A stretch of 63,104 nucleotides of DNA from Fimbriimonas sp. (lineage in GTDB: Bacteria; Armatimonadota; Fimbriimonadia; Fimbriimonadales; Fimbriimonadaceae): the NCBI GenBank assembly GCA_029866005.1, contig JARXAE010000019.1, positions 1-63,104 on the forward strand, in the 5' to 3' direction. A program made the translations under genes and the position numbers. The notes beneath the pieces were generated by a model. It made no database searches. It saw only the letters and a program-made list of their open reading frames with translations, and was not told the DNA's origin. Position 1 is the stretch's first letter; each line of letters begins with the position of its first letter. This document shows, one piece after another, positions 35,467-43,411 of the stretch.

Positions 35467-35855
35467 TCTTTCTCGTCAGGCAAGAACACGCCTAACGCTC
35501 CGTTGATTGCAGAGATAAGGAGCGAAGCCACAAATGCCGCCGCGAACCCTTTGATTCCATCATCAACGATCTTAAATCCAAGCTCAAAGCGCGAAGCAAA
35601 ATACAGCACCGCCGCATTCACAACGAGCGAGAACAGACCCAATGTGAGACAGCTCAACGGCAATGTAATGAGCTTAAGCAGTTTCCCCATCGTGACGTTG
35701 AGAAACGCCAATAACGCAACCCCAATCATGAGGGTGAAAAACTGCGAAACTCCGTTCGCATTCGCCTGGAAACCAAGCCCGAGGGCCTGGCAAAGAAGGG
35801 AGGCGGCAAACACAGAAACTGCCAGAAGCACCCACCGGATGAAGACTCGTTTCAT
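35463..35855 (-). CDS. Phage-holin-4-superfamily-like small membrane protein
   Basis: This 130-residue protein has four predicted transmembrane helices and the motif K-L-I-T-L-P-L-S-C-L-T-L-G-L, characteristic of the YvlD / PF04020 group. These are housekeeping membrane proteins named after holins, not prophage genes. There is no prophage context. It is coupled to the downstream YvcK gene through ATGA, suggesting a shared envelope role. Confidence 0.8.
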   Translation of the reverse strand: MKRVFIRWVLLAVSVFAASLLCQALGLGFQANANGVSQFFTLMIGVALLAFLNVTMGKLLKLITLPLSCLTLGLFSLVVNAAVLYFASRFELGFKIVDDGIKGFAAAFVASLLISAINGALGVFLPDEKE

Positions 35856-35885
35856 GTTCGCTCATTCCTATTATGGCGCGGGTCA

Positions 35886-35891
35886 TACTCT
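35886..35891 (+). promoter_or_regulatory. -10-like hexamer TACTCT for mutS
   Basis: TACTCT ends 8 nt before ATG 35900. AAGG also lies 4 nt before the ATG, so either a leaderless or a weakly leadered start is possible. Confidence 0.35.
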
Positions 35892-35899
35892 TAAGGTTG

Positions 35900-38461
35900 A
35901 TGACCGCCAAAACGCCCATGCTCCAGCAGTATTTCTCGGTGAAATCCGAGAATCCTGGGGTGCTTCTCGCAATGCGAGTGGGTGATTTCTACGAGTTTTA
36001 CGGTGAAGACGCCGAGATCGCTGCGGCTTCTCTCGAAATCACTCTGACCGGTCGGGAAGATGGCACGAACGGGCGAATCTCCATGGCCGGTGTCCCGTTC
36101 CACGCCGTCGAACGCTACCTAGCGAAGCTTCTCCAGAAGGGCCATAAGGTCGCAATCTGCGATCAACTCGAAGATCCCAAATCTGCCAAAGGCCTGATCA
36201 AGCGCGGGGTCACCCGCGTCATGACTCCAGGAACAGTTCTGGAAGATTCGTTATTGGAGGCTGGGCGGAACAACTTCCTCGCCGCCCTCTGCGTCAACGA
36301 CGGCACCCTCGGACTCGCGATGCTCGACCCATCAACCGGTGAGTTTATGGTCACCGAAATGGTCGGGGGAGAAGCCCAAGAACGTCTGCTCCAAGAACTC
36401 GCGCGAGTCCGCCCCTCTGAACTTCTCCTCGGCAAAGATGCCGACGCCTACGGCGAAGTCGCCCGTAACGCCCTCGGCTCCACCACCACCGATTTCGCCC
36501 AACCCCGCCTTGATCAAGCAACCAGAAAACTCCAAGAAACCTTTGGAGTCGCTTCGCTGAGCGGTTTCGGATGTGCCGATAAGCCCTCTGCCGTCACCGC
36601 GGCGAGCATGATCATCGCCTACGCCGAGCGCAACAAGCTTGATCTCGGCCACCTCCAAGGGCTCGCCACCTATTCCGTCGAAGGTTTCATGCGCCTCGAC
36701 CCCGCAACACGCCGCTCTCTCGAGCTCACCCAAAACCTCGCCGACGGCTCGCGCCGCTTTACCCTCCTCGGAGTCCTTGACCAAACCTGCACTCCAATGG
36801 GCGCCCGTCTGCTCCGCCGATGGATCGAGCAACCCCTCCTTGACACCCAAGAAATCAAAAGGCGTCACGACGCGGTTGCCCGATTCCTCGGATCTTCCAT
36901 TCATCGAGGTGACCTTCGTGATGCGCTCAAGGTGCTGAGTGACATCGAACGCCTCGTCTCCCGCTGTAGTGCCAACCTCGCTGGTCCCCGCGATCTGGCC
37001 GCCCTCAGGGCCACGTTGCTCGGCCTCCCCAAGGTCCTCGCCCCCGCCGAGAAGCTTGGCTTCGGACGAATCCAAGAACTCATCGAGCAAGTCCAGTCTC
37101 ACGGGGAGTTCGCCTCTCTCCTCAACAAAGCCATCGTCCCCGAGCCACCCCACACCGTCCGTGATGGTGGCATCATTCGCCCCGACTACGACCACGAACT
37201 CGACAAACTCCGTGAACTGGGCCGAAATGGCAAAAACTTCATCGCCGGCTTGGAAGCTGGTGAGCGAGAAAAGACCGGAATCAACACTCTCAAAATCGGG
37301 TTCAACTCCGTCTTCGGCTATTACATCGAAGTCACCAAACAGCACACCGCCAAAGTCCCCGCCGACTACATCCGCAAACAAACCACCGCCAACGCCGAGC
37401 GCTACATCACCGCTGAACTCAAAGACCACGAAGCCCAAGTCCTCGGTGCCGAAGAGAAAGCGACCGCCCTCGAATCCGACCTCTTCAACCGTATCCGCCT
37501 CCGCGTCGCCGAGCACGCCGGAGCCCTCCTCCAAACCGCGCGCGCCGTTGCAGAAATTGACGTTCTGGCAACGTACGCGGAAGTCGCTTCTCTGCGGGGC
37601 TACGTCCGACCCGAAATCGTTGAGGAAGACGTCCTCGAAATGGATTCCGGCCGCCACCCCGTTGTCGAAGCCAACAACTCCAACTTCGTCCCCAATGACC
37701 TAAACATCGGAGAAGAGGAACCCCGAACGCTCATCATAACCGGCCCCAACATGGCAGGGAAGTCCACTTATCTCCGCCAAGCCGCTCTTGTGTGCCTGAT
37801 GGCACAAATCGGAAGCTATGTGCCAGCAAAACGTGTACGAATTGGGATCATCGACCGAATCTTCGCCCGCATCGGCGCCAAGGACGAACTTGCCACCGGG
37901 CAAAGCACCTTCATGGTCGAAATGGTCGAATCGGCGAACATCCTCAACCACGCCACCGACCGCTCCCTCGTGATCCTCGACGAAGTCGGTCGCGGGACCT
38001 CAACCTACGACGGCCTCGCGATCGCTTGGGCGATGATCGAGCACCTCGTCGGCACCAGAAGTAAAACCCTTTTCGCCACCCACTATCATCAGCTCAATAC
38101 CATCGCCGAAACCGTCCCGACGGTGAAGAACTTCCGCGTCAGCGTCGAAGAGTTCGGCGATGACATCGTCTGGACCCACCGTGTCCTCCCCGGTGGCGCC
38201 GATCGCTCCTACGGAATCCACGTCGCCCGCATGGCCGGCGTCCCCGGAACTGTTCTTCGAAGAGCCCAGGAAATCCTCAGCGAACTGGAGCAAGACAAAC
38301 CGCCCACCCCCGTCGAAACCCAAACCAAGCGCCTCCAAATGACCCTCTTCGAATTCGAAGCCCCGCCAGTGGTCGAGGCACTCGAAAGACTAGACATCAA
38401 TCAGCTCACGCCGATTGATGCCCTGCGTCTTCTCGATGAGTGGAAGAAAAAATTCCTCTAA
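35900..38461 (+). CDS. mutS: DNA mismatch repair protein MutS
   Basis: This 853-residue MutS is full length. The N-terminal mismatch-recognition domain has the F-Y-E motif (V-G-D-F-Y-E-F-Y). Connector, core and clamp domains follow. The ATPase has Walker A G615-P-N-M-A-G-K-S-T, Walker B L-D-E-V-G-R-G-T-S and the signature S-T-F-M-V-E-M. It binds mismatches and recruits MutL. An in-frame ATG at 35873 exists, but ATG 35900 fits the family start. There is no mutL nearby. Confidence 0.97.
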   Translation: MTAKTPMLQQYFSVKSENPGVLLAMRVGDFYEFYGEDAEIAAASLEITLTGREDGTNGRISMAGVPFHAVERYLAKLLQKGHKVAICDQLEDPKSAKGLIKRGVTRVMTPGTVLEDSLLEAGRNNFLAALCVNDGTLGLAMLDPSTGEFMVTEMVGGEAQERLLQELARVRPSELLLGKDADAYGEVARNALGSTTTDFAQPRLDQATRKLQETFGVASLSGFGCADKPSAVTAASMIIAYAERNKLDLGHLQGLATYSVEGFMRLDPATRRSLELTQNLADGSRRFTLLGVLDQTCTPMGARLLRRWIEQPLLDTQEIKRRHDAVARFLGSSIHRGDLRDALKVLSDIERLVSRCSANLAGPRDLAALRATLLGLPKVLAPAEKLGFGRIQELIEQVQSHGEFASLLNKAIVPEPPHTVRDGGIIRPDYDHELDKLRELGRNGKNFIAGLEAGEREKTGINTLKIGFNSVFGYYIEVTKQHTAKVPADYIRKQTTANAERYITAELKDHEAQVLGAEEKATALESDLFNRIRLRVAEHAGALLQTARAVAEIDVLATYAEVASLRGYVRPEIVEEDVLEMDSGRHPVVEANNSNFVPNDLNIGEEEPRTLIITGPNMAGKSTYLRQAALVCLMAQIGSYVPAKRVRIGIIDRIFARIGAKDELATGQSTFMVEMVESANILNHATDRSLVILDEVGRGTSTYDGLAIAWAMIEHLVGTRSKTLFATHYHQLNTIAETVPTVKNFRVSVEEFGDDIVWTHRVLPGGADRSYGIHVARMAGVPGTVLRRAQEILSELEQDKPPTPVETQTKRLQMTLFEFEAPPVVEALERLDINQLTPIDALRLLDEWKKKFL

Positions 38462-38466
38462 ACAAA

Positions 38467-38826
38467 CTAGCGTCCGTGGTCAATCTCGTCGAACCGAGAT
38501 GGTAGTCCTGCTAATCGCTTGTCTAGCTCAATATCAAGATCGTAACCCTTCCAATGGGCTAGCTTGAGCTCGACGCGGCTCAGGTATTGATCTCGAACAA
38601 GTGGGGGCAAGCTATCGAGAATCTCCGCTCCACTAATCTCGATCTGTTCACCTATCACGAATGCTTCGCAAACGATCGTGCGTTCATTGTAGGAAGTCTG
38701 CTTTTGGAGCTCGACACAGTATGATCCCGGAACGTCAGAGACTACGATTTCGTAGACTGCCTGACGTCGACGTTGTCTAAGTAGTCCCTTTAGGAAGTCT
38801 TCCCAGATCGCTCGCAGCCAGCCCAT
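38467..38826 (-). CDS. Uncharacterised 119-residue protein cotranscribed with pepF
   Basis: ATG 38826 lies 1 nt past the stop of the M3 peptidase gene, so the two share an operon. The protein has a basic amphipathic N-terminus (W-L-R-A-I-W, then R-Q-R-R-R-Q) followed by a beta-rich acidic region. I see no known motif. The longer upstream frame is Arg/Ser-rich and overlaps pepF, so it was rejected. It could be a small regulatory or nucleic-acid-associated protein, but this is a guess. Confidence 0.55.
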   Translation of the reverse strand: MGWLRAIWEDFLKGLLRQRRRQAVYEIVVSDVPGSYCVELQKQTSYNERTIVCEAFVIGEQIEISGAEILDSLPPLVRDQYLSRVELKLAHWKGYDLDIELDKRLAGLPSRFDEIDHGR

Positions 38827-38827
38827 C

Positions 38828-40621
38828 TCAAAGCTCGACGACCGAGTGTAGCCGCTCGAACTCTGACATGATGTTCTCCAGCGCCGCAAACCCGCCGCGC
38901 CAGAACTCCTCGCTCTGAAGATCAATATCGAGCATCCCCATCAGCTCCGCCGGAGTCTTCGAACCACCGAGCTTCAATACCTCCACATACCGATCTGCGA
39001 AACCTGGTCCTGCTTTCTTCGCCATTTCGTACAAGCTCAGTACCAAGAGCTCCCCAAACGAATATGCATAAACGTAGAACGGAGAGCCCGTAAAGTGGCC
39101 AACGTACATCCACCAAGATCGGTGCTGTTCGCCCAGCGCAACCGAGTCCCCAAACATCGCCTGGAGCTCTGATTGCCAAATCTCGCCCAACTCATCCGAC
39201 GTCAGCTCACCTTCAGTTCGCCGCTTGCTATGTGCGCCCTTCTCGAACTGGTACATCGCCGCCTGACGGAAGACCGTCGCAAAAATCCCCTCAATCTTCC
39301 CCGCGTACAGAGCGAGCTTGTCCTTGTCCGAAGCCCCCGCAACCAACTTCTCAAACACGAGCATCTCACCAAACGTCGAGGCCAACTCCGCCAAAGGCAG
39401 CGTCCCGTGATAGTTAAAGTAAGACTGCTCTCGGCTGTAAGAAGCATGGACACCATGACCAAGCTCGTGAGCAAGGGTCATCACATCGTCCATCTTGTCC
39501 AAGTAGCTCTGGAGCAAAACCGGGTGAGTATCCGGCGTGTTGTAAGAGCAGAACGCCCCACCCATCTTGCCCTTTCGAGGCTCGGCATCAATCCAGTTCT
39601 TGTCAAAAAACTCGGACCCCTTTTCCGCCATATCAGCAGAGAACGCCCCGAACGCCTCAAGAACAATCGACTGAGCCCGGTCCCAAGTGACCTTCTCCTC
39701 TGCCGCAAACAGCGGAGCGTATCGGTCAATGTGCGTCAACTCATCCAGGCCAAGAATCGAGCGCTTCACCCGGTAGTACCGAGCTACCAGCGGATAGAAC
39801 TCTCGGCAAAGCCGGATGACCAACTCAACTGTTTCCTTGTCCAGCTCGTTCGAAAGGTGCCGCGACTGCTCAGCGAAGTCAAACTTCCGCAACCGATCAT
39901 CAATGGCCTTATCCTGCAAAAGCGTGTTGAAGATGAACGTCAGAACCCGCTCCTGCTCTTTCAGCCCAGCCGAGAAAGAGTCCGCCGCCGCCTGTCGGGT
40001 CGATCGATCCTCATGGCGCAACATAGCAAGAACTTCCTGCTGACTCATTTCTTGCTCCTCACCGTCCAAAGTAACACGATAGACGTGATTTGCCGTCACC
40101 TCATCAAACAGTCGGTTCCAAGCCCGCGAGCCGGTATTCGCCAATTCCTCCATCAGCACCTCTTCCTTCTCACTCAATCGATACTTCGAATAGGTGCGCG
40201 AGACATGAATGTGGTGCAAAAAGTTCGCCAGGCAAGGATCTGACAAAAGCGGATCAATCACTGATGCAGGCGCCGCCTGGAGTTCAAGTTCAAAGAACAT
40301 CAGCTTGACCTGAAGCTCGGTCGCCCTCTCCGTCTGCTCCTGCATGAATGCGCCATGTTCGGGCTTGCTGACATCTGCAGCAAAAACAAGATTCGCGTAG
40401 GTGATCGGCTTCACGATCAAAACTGTGATTGCCTCCATCTCAGTCAGCGCTTCCGCCAAAACCGGAGCTGTTAGCGAATCCGAGTTGATCTTTCCGCGAT
40501 ACTGCGCCGCAAATGCATCTGCCCGCGTATGTGCCTCCTTCCAACTCGCCTCAATCTTCGGATCGTCGGACGAGGAGAAAAGCGCAGAGAGGTCCCAAGT
40601 GACCGCAGTTGTGATCGACAT
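38828..40621 (-). CDS. pepF: M3-family oligoendopeptidase F
   Basis: This 597-residue zinc peptidase has the motif A-H-E-L-G-H-G-V-H in the C-terminal half and a downstream Glu in L-A-S-T-F-G-E, as in PepF enzymes. It degrades short peptides in the cytosol. ATG 40621 is preferred over an upstream ATG because a CATAAT box ends 6 nt before it and the protein then starts as relatives do. It is divergent from the ALDH gene across 54 bp. Confidence 0.92.
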   Translation of the reverse strand: MSITTAVTWDLSALFSSSDDPKIEASWKEAHTRADAFAAQYRGKINSDSLTAPVLAEALTEMEAITVLIVKPITYANLVFAADVSKPEHGAFMQEQTERATELQVKLMFFELELQAAPASVIDPLLSDPCLANFLHHIHVSRTYSKYRLSEKEEVLMEELANTGSRAWNRLFDEVTANHVYRVTLDGEEQEMSQQEVLAMLRHEDRSTRQAAADSFSAGLKEQERVLTFIFNTLLQDKAIDDRLRKFDFAEQSRHLSNELDKETVELVIRLCREFYPLVARYYRVKRSILGLDELTHIDRYAPLFAAEEKVTWDRAQSIVLEAFGAFSADMAEKGSEFFDKNWIDAEPRKGKMGGAFCSYNTPDTHPVLLQSYLDKMDDVMTLAHELGHGVHASYSREQSYFNYHGTLPLAELASTFGEMLVFEKLVAGASDKDKLALYAGKIEGIFATVFRQAAMYQFEKGAHSKRRTEGELTSDELGEIWQSELQAMFGDSVALGEQHRSWWMYVGHFTGSPFYVYAYSFGELLVLSLYEMAKKAGPGFADRYVEVLKLGGSKTPAELMGMLDIDLQSEEFWRGGFAALENIMSEFERLHSVVEL

Positions 40622-40627
40622 GCCTTC

Positions 40628-40633
40628 ATTATG
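40628..40633 (-). promoter_or_regulatory. -10-like hexamer CATAAT for pepF
   Basis: On the minus strand CATAAT ends 6 nt before the pepF ATG at 40621. The divergent ALDH gene has the same CATAAT at the same 6-nt distance. Confidence 0.5.
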
Positions 40634-40663
40634 AAGTTTCGACGCGAACAAGTTCAGAACCTC

Positions 40664-40669
40664 CATAAT
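40664..40669 (+). promoter_or_regulatory. -10-like hexamer CATAAT for the ALDH gene
   Basis: CATAAT ends 6 nt before ATG 40676, mirroring the pepF promoter on the other strand. The intervening 54 bp has no Shine-Dalgarno. Confidence 0.5.
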
Positions 40670-40675
40670 CAATGT

Positions 40676-42169
40676 ATGAATTCACAAGAACTAATCGTTC
40701 GCCTCATTTCGAACCTCGGTGACCACCTCGGCGACGACCTCGTCGTAACGAGCCCCGTTGACGGAGCCCAACTCACGTCGCTCGCCTTCGATTCCCCCGC
40801 AAGTATCGAAGTCAAAATCCACCAAAGCGTACAAGCATTCCGCGTTTGGCGCGATGTCCCTGCTCCCAAAAGAGGCGAACTCATCCGCCAATTCGGCAAC
40901 AAGCTCCGCGAGCACAAAGAGGAACTGTCCACCCTCGTAAGCCTCGAGTGCGGCAAGATTCTCGAAGAGGGTCGCGGCGAAGTCCAAGAGATGATCGATA
41001 TCTGCGATTTTGCCGTCGGAATCTCTCGCCAGCTCTACGGCCTCACCATCGCCAGCGAGCGCAAGAACCACGTGATGCACGAGAACTGGCTTCCTCTCGG
41101 TCCCGTCGGAATCATCTCCGCCTTCAACTTCCCGGTTGCCGTCTGGGCATGGAACGCCGCCCTTGCCATCGTCTGCGGTGACTCAGTTATTTGGAAACCC
41201 AGCGAGAAAACCCCGCTCACCGCCCTCGCTTGTCAGTCCCTCTTCGAGCAAACCTGCAAAGAGTTCGGCGATGCCCCTGCTCACCTGTCCCAAGTCATCA
41301 TCGGAGCAAGAGAGCAGGGTGAGCAGATGGTCGAAGATCCGCGCATCCCTCTCATTTCGGCCACCGGATCCACCCGAATGGGTCAAGCCGTCGGCCAAAA
41401 AGTCGCCGCCCGATTCGGAAAATCCCTCCTCGAGCTCGGCGGAAACAACGCGATGATCATCGCCCCATCCGCTGATCTCGCCATCGCAATTCCCAGCATC
41501 CTCTTTGGCTCCGTCGGAACTGCCGGCCAGCGCTGCACCACCACCCGTCGAGTATTCGTCCACGCCAGCATCTTCGACCAGGTCTACAATTCCCTCAAAA
41601 CCGCCTACATCTCGCTCGGTGAAAACAAAGTCGGCTCACCTCTCGAAGCCAGCACCCTGGTCGGTCCGCTCATCGACGAAGCCAGCTTCAGCGGAATGCA
41701 AAACGCTCTCGCCAGAGTCAAACCAGAAGCCGTTGAAATCATCGGCGGCGACCGGGTAGATCGCCCTGGCTATTACGTCAAACCCGCCCTCGTCCGCCTC
41801 AGTAAGCAGAGCGAGACAATTTTCACCGAGACCTTCGCGCCCATCACCTACGTCATGCCCTACGACGACTTGAGCAAAGTCATCGAAGACCACAATGCCG
41901 TCCCCCAGGGTCTCAGCAGCGCCATTATGACAACCGACGTCCGCGAAGCCGAGTTCTTCAAGCGCTATAGCGACTGCGGAATCGCCAATGTCAACATCGG
42001 TACGAGCGGAGCTGAAATCGGCGGTGCATTCGGCGGAGAAAAGGAAACCGGCGGCGGACGTGAATCCGGCTCGGATTCGTGGAAAGCCTACATGCGACGC
42101 CAAACCAGCACCACATACTTCGGCACCGAAAAACCCGCCCTCGCCCAGGGCATCAAGTTCGATATCTAA
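40676..42169 (+). CDS. ALDH7-like aldehyde dehydrogenase
   Basis: This 497-residue NAD(P)-dependent dehydrogenase has the catalytic Cys in G-Q-R-C-T-T-T-R-R and the general-base Glu in L-E-L-G-G-N-N-A. The N-F-P-V-A-V-W-A-W-N segment is characteristic of the aminoadipate-semialdehyde (antiquitin, ALDH7) group. Members oxidise amino or semialdehydes such as alpha-aminoadipate semialdehyde in lysine catabolism. No lysine-catabolic partner is nearby, so the substrate is uncertain. The longer 5' frame overlaps pepF and was rejected. Confidence 0.92.
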   Translation: MNSQELIVRLISNLGDHLGDDLVVTSPVDGAQLTSLAFDSPASIEVKIHQSVQAFRVWRDVPAPKRGELIRQFGNKLREHKEELSTLVSLECGKILEEGRGEVQEMIDICDFAVGISRQLYGLTIASERKNHVMHENWLPLGPVGIISAFNFPVAVWAWNAALAIVCGDSVIWKPSEKTPLTALACQSLFEQTCKEFGDAPAHLSQVIIGAREQGEQMVEDPRIPLISATGSTRMGQAVGQKVAARFGKSLLELGGNNAMIIAPSADLAIAIPSILFGSVGTAGQRCTTTRRVFVHASIFDQVYNSLKTAYISLGENKVGSPLEASTLVGPLIDEASFSGMQNALARVKPEAVEIIGGDRVDRPGYYVKPALVRLSKQSETIFTETFAPITYVMPYDDLSKVIEDHNAVPQGLSSAIMTTDVREAEFFKRYSDCGIANVNIGTSGAEIGGAFGGEKETGGGRESGSDSWKAYMRRQTSTTYFGTEKPALAQGIKFDI

Positions 42170-42189
42170 GGTTTTTGCGCTACTCACCG

Positions 42190-42225
42190 CAAATCAATGC
42201 GTTCTTGGACGAATGCATTGATTTG
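42190..42225 (+). repeat. 11-bp inverted repeat after the ALDH gene
   Basis: CAAATCAATGC (42190-42200) and GCATTGATTTG (42215-42225) are perfect complements around a 14-nt loop, 21 bp past the ALDH stop and 29 bp before the next start. No U-tract follows, so it may be a factor-dependent terminator, an mRNA-stabilising hairpin or an operator. Confidence 0.5.
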
Positions 42226-42254
42226 GCACATACATTGAGTCCCACAGGATCACA

Positions 42255-42470
42255 ATGCTTACCCTCACTCCTGTTCTTGTCGTGTGCCACGACGTCCATC
42301 AGGTGAATGAGTTCGAATTCTCCCTTGGTCACCTGCCCGAGATTGGAGAAGTTGTCTCGATCGGTAAACGAGAGTGGAAGGTCATCCTTTGGATCGAAGG
42401 CAACGACGTACCGGAACGGGTCATTCATGTGGCGCCGGCCGAATTCGACGATCCGTTCGATCTCAGCTGA
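42255..42470 (+). CDS. Small uncharacterised protein (71 aa)
   Basis: This acidic protein of 71 residues is rich in Val and Glu and has no recognisable motif or signal peptide. AGGA lies 5 nt upstream of the ATG. It ends 14 bp before the DUF1684 gene, which has its own promoter-like box at the end of this coding region. It is likely real from start context and length but has no functional clue. Confidence 0.5.
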   Translation: MLTLTPVLVVCHDVHQVNEFEFSLGHLPEIGEVVSIGKREWKVILWIEGNDVPERVIHVAPAEFDDPFDLS

Positions 42471-42472
42471 CG

Positions 42473-42478
42473 TAATCT
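42473..42478 (+). promoter_or_regulatory. -10-like hexamer TAATCT for the DUF1684 gene
   Basis: TAATCT ends 6 nt before GTG 42485. AAAGGA also lies directly before the GTG but is too close for normal Shine-Dalgarno pairing. Confidence 0.4.
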
Positions 42479-42484
42479 AAAGGA

Positions 42485-43288
42485 GTGATTCTCCTCATAG
42501 CCTTTGCTCTCCTCGACTTTAAAGCCGAAGAATCCGCCTGGCGAGCAGAGCGAGTAACAAATCTCAAGAGCCCTACCGGCTGGCTCGCCGTTGCCGGTCT
42601 GCATTGGCTCAAGCCAGGCACTAACCAGCTCGGCTTCGGAACCGACATCGAAATCCGAACCGCCGAAGGCACCATTGAGTGGCAAAAGGGCGATAAGTTC
42701 CACGCCAAGCTCCCCACCGGCGGACGAACCCCCGGAGCCAAAGACTTCGACCAAGATGTCAACCTAAACGAAAAGCTCTACACCGGCGAAGTCACCTTCT
42801 CCATCATCCACCGAGGTGACCGCTACGGCCTAAGAGTCTGGGACCCCAAAGCCCCGACCCGAACCAACTTCAAGGGCCTCACCTGGTACCCGGCCAAGCC
42901 AGAATACAAAGTCAAAGCCAAGTTCGTCCCCTACAAAGCGCCCCGCCAACTCTCCATCACCAACATCCTCGGCTACACCGAGCCCGCCCCCAACCCCGGC
43001 TACCTCAGCTTCACTCTCAAGGGCAAAAAGCTCCGCCTCGAAGCCATCGACGAAGGCGAAACCTACTTCCTCAACTTCAAAGATCGCACCAGCGGCGCCA
43101 GCACCTACCCCGCGGGTCGCTTCATCGACCTAGAAAAACGCAAAGACGGCAACTACGAACTCAACTTCAACCGAGCCTACAACCCGCCCTGCGCCTTCAC
43201 CAACTTCGCAACGTGTCCATTGCCGCCGAAGCAGAACATCCTCAATATCTCCATCGAAGCCGGTGAGAAAACCCACCACCCAGGTTGA
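42485..43288 (+). CDS. DUF1684 family protein
   Basis: This 267-residue protein has the family's opening W-R-A-E-R-V and G-W-L-A-V-A-G-L-H-W-L. The C-terminal signature N-R-A-Y-N-P-P-C-A-F-T ends in C-P-L-P-P-K-Q-N. Members are conserved, often exported proteins of unknown function. A short hydrophobic start (M-I-L-L-I-A-F-A-L-L) could be a signal sequence. The start is GTG. It is followed by the sufB leader region. Confidence 0.88.
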   Translation: MILLIAFALLDFKAEESAWRAERVTNLKSPTGWLAVAGLHWLKPGTNQLGFGTDIEIRTAEGTIEWQKGDKFHAKLPTGGRTPGAKDFDQDVNLNEKLYTGEVTFSIIHRGDRYGLRVWDPKAPTRTNFKGLTWYPAKPEYKVKAKFVPYKAPRQLSITNILGYTEPAPNPGYLSFTLKGKKLRLEAIDEGETYFLNFKDRTSGASTYPAGRFIDLEKRKDGNYELNFNRAYNPPCAFTNFATCPLPPKQNILNISIEAGEKTHHPG

Positions 43289-43335
43289 ATTGCAAACCGC
43301 AAACCGCAACCCCACAATCAATCTATACAACAAAG

Positions 43336-43411
43336 TAAACTATCCCTGCGTAGAAACACGCAGAGCAAAGGTGATGCTGGTGATGCCAGGTGGACCCGCG
43401 CGGGATACAAC
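43336..43411 (+). promoter_or_regulatory. sufB promoter and structured 5' leader with tandem repeat
   Basis: A TAAACT -10-like box lies at 43336-43341. A hairpin follows with CTGCGT and ACGCAG arms (43346-43363), then two copies of GGTGATGC one base apart (43370-43377 and 43379-43386). The sufB ATG comes at 43412 with no good Shine-Dalgarno. The direct repeats could bind a Suf regulator or the leader could be a structured RNA. No CAAC-N6-GTTG SufR-type site is seen. Confidence 0.4.

Noticed and set aside
35463-35855. Prophage remnant because of the holin-like family name
   Set aside because: The family is a bacterial membrane protein group, and no phage gene is nearby.
36332-37657. Long minus-strand open frame antisense to mutS (441 codons)
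   Set aside because: It mirrors the codon bias of mutS, has low-complexity Gly/Glu/Asp/Phe/Val composition and no motif. MutS on the other strand is certain.
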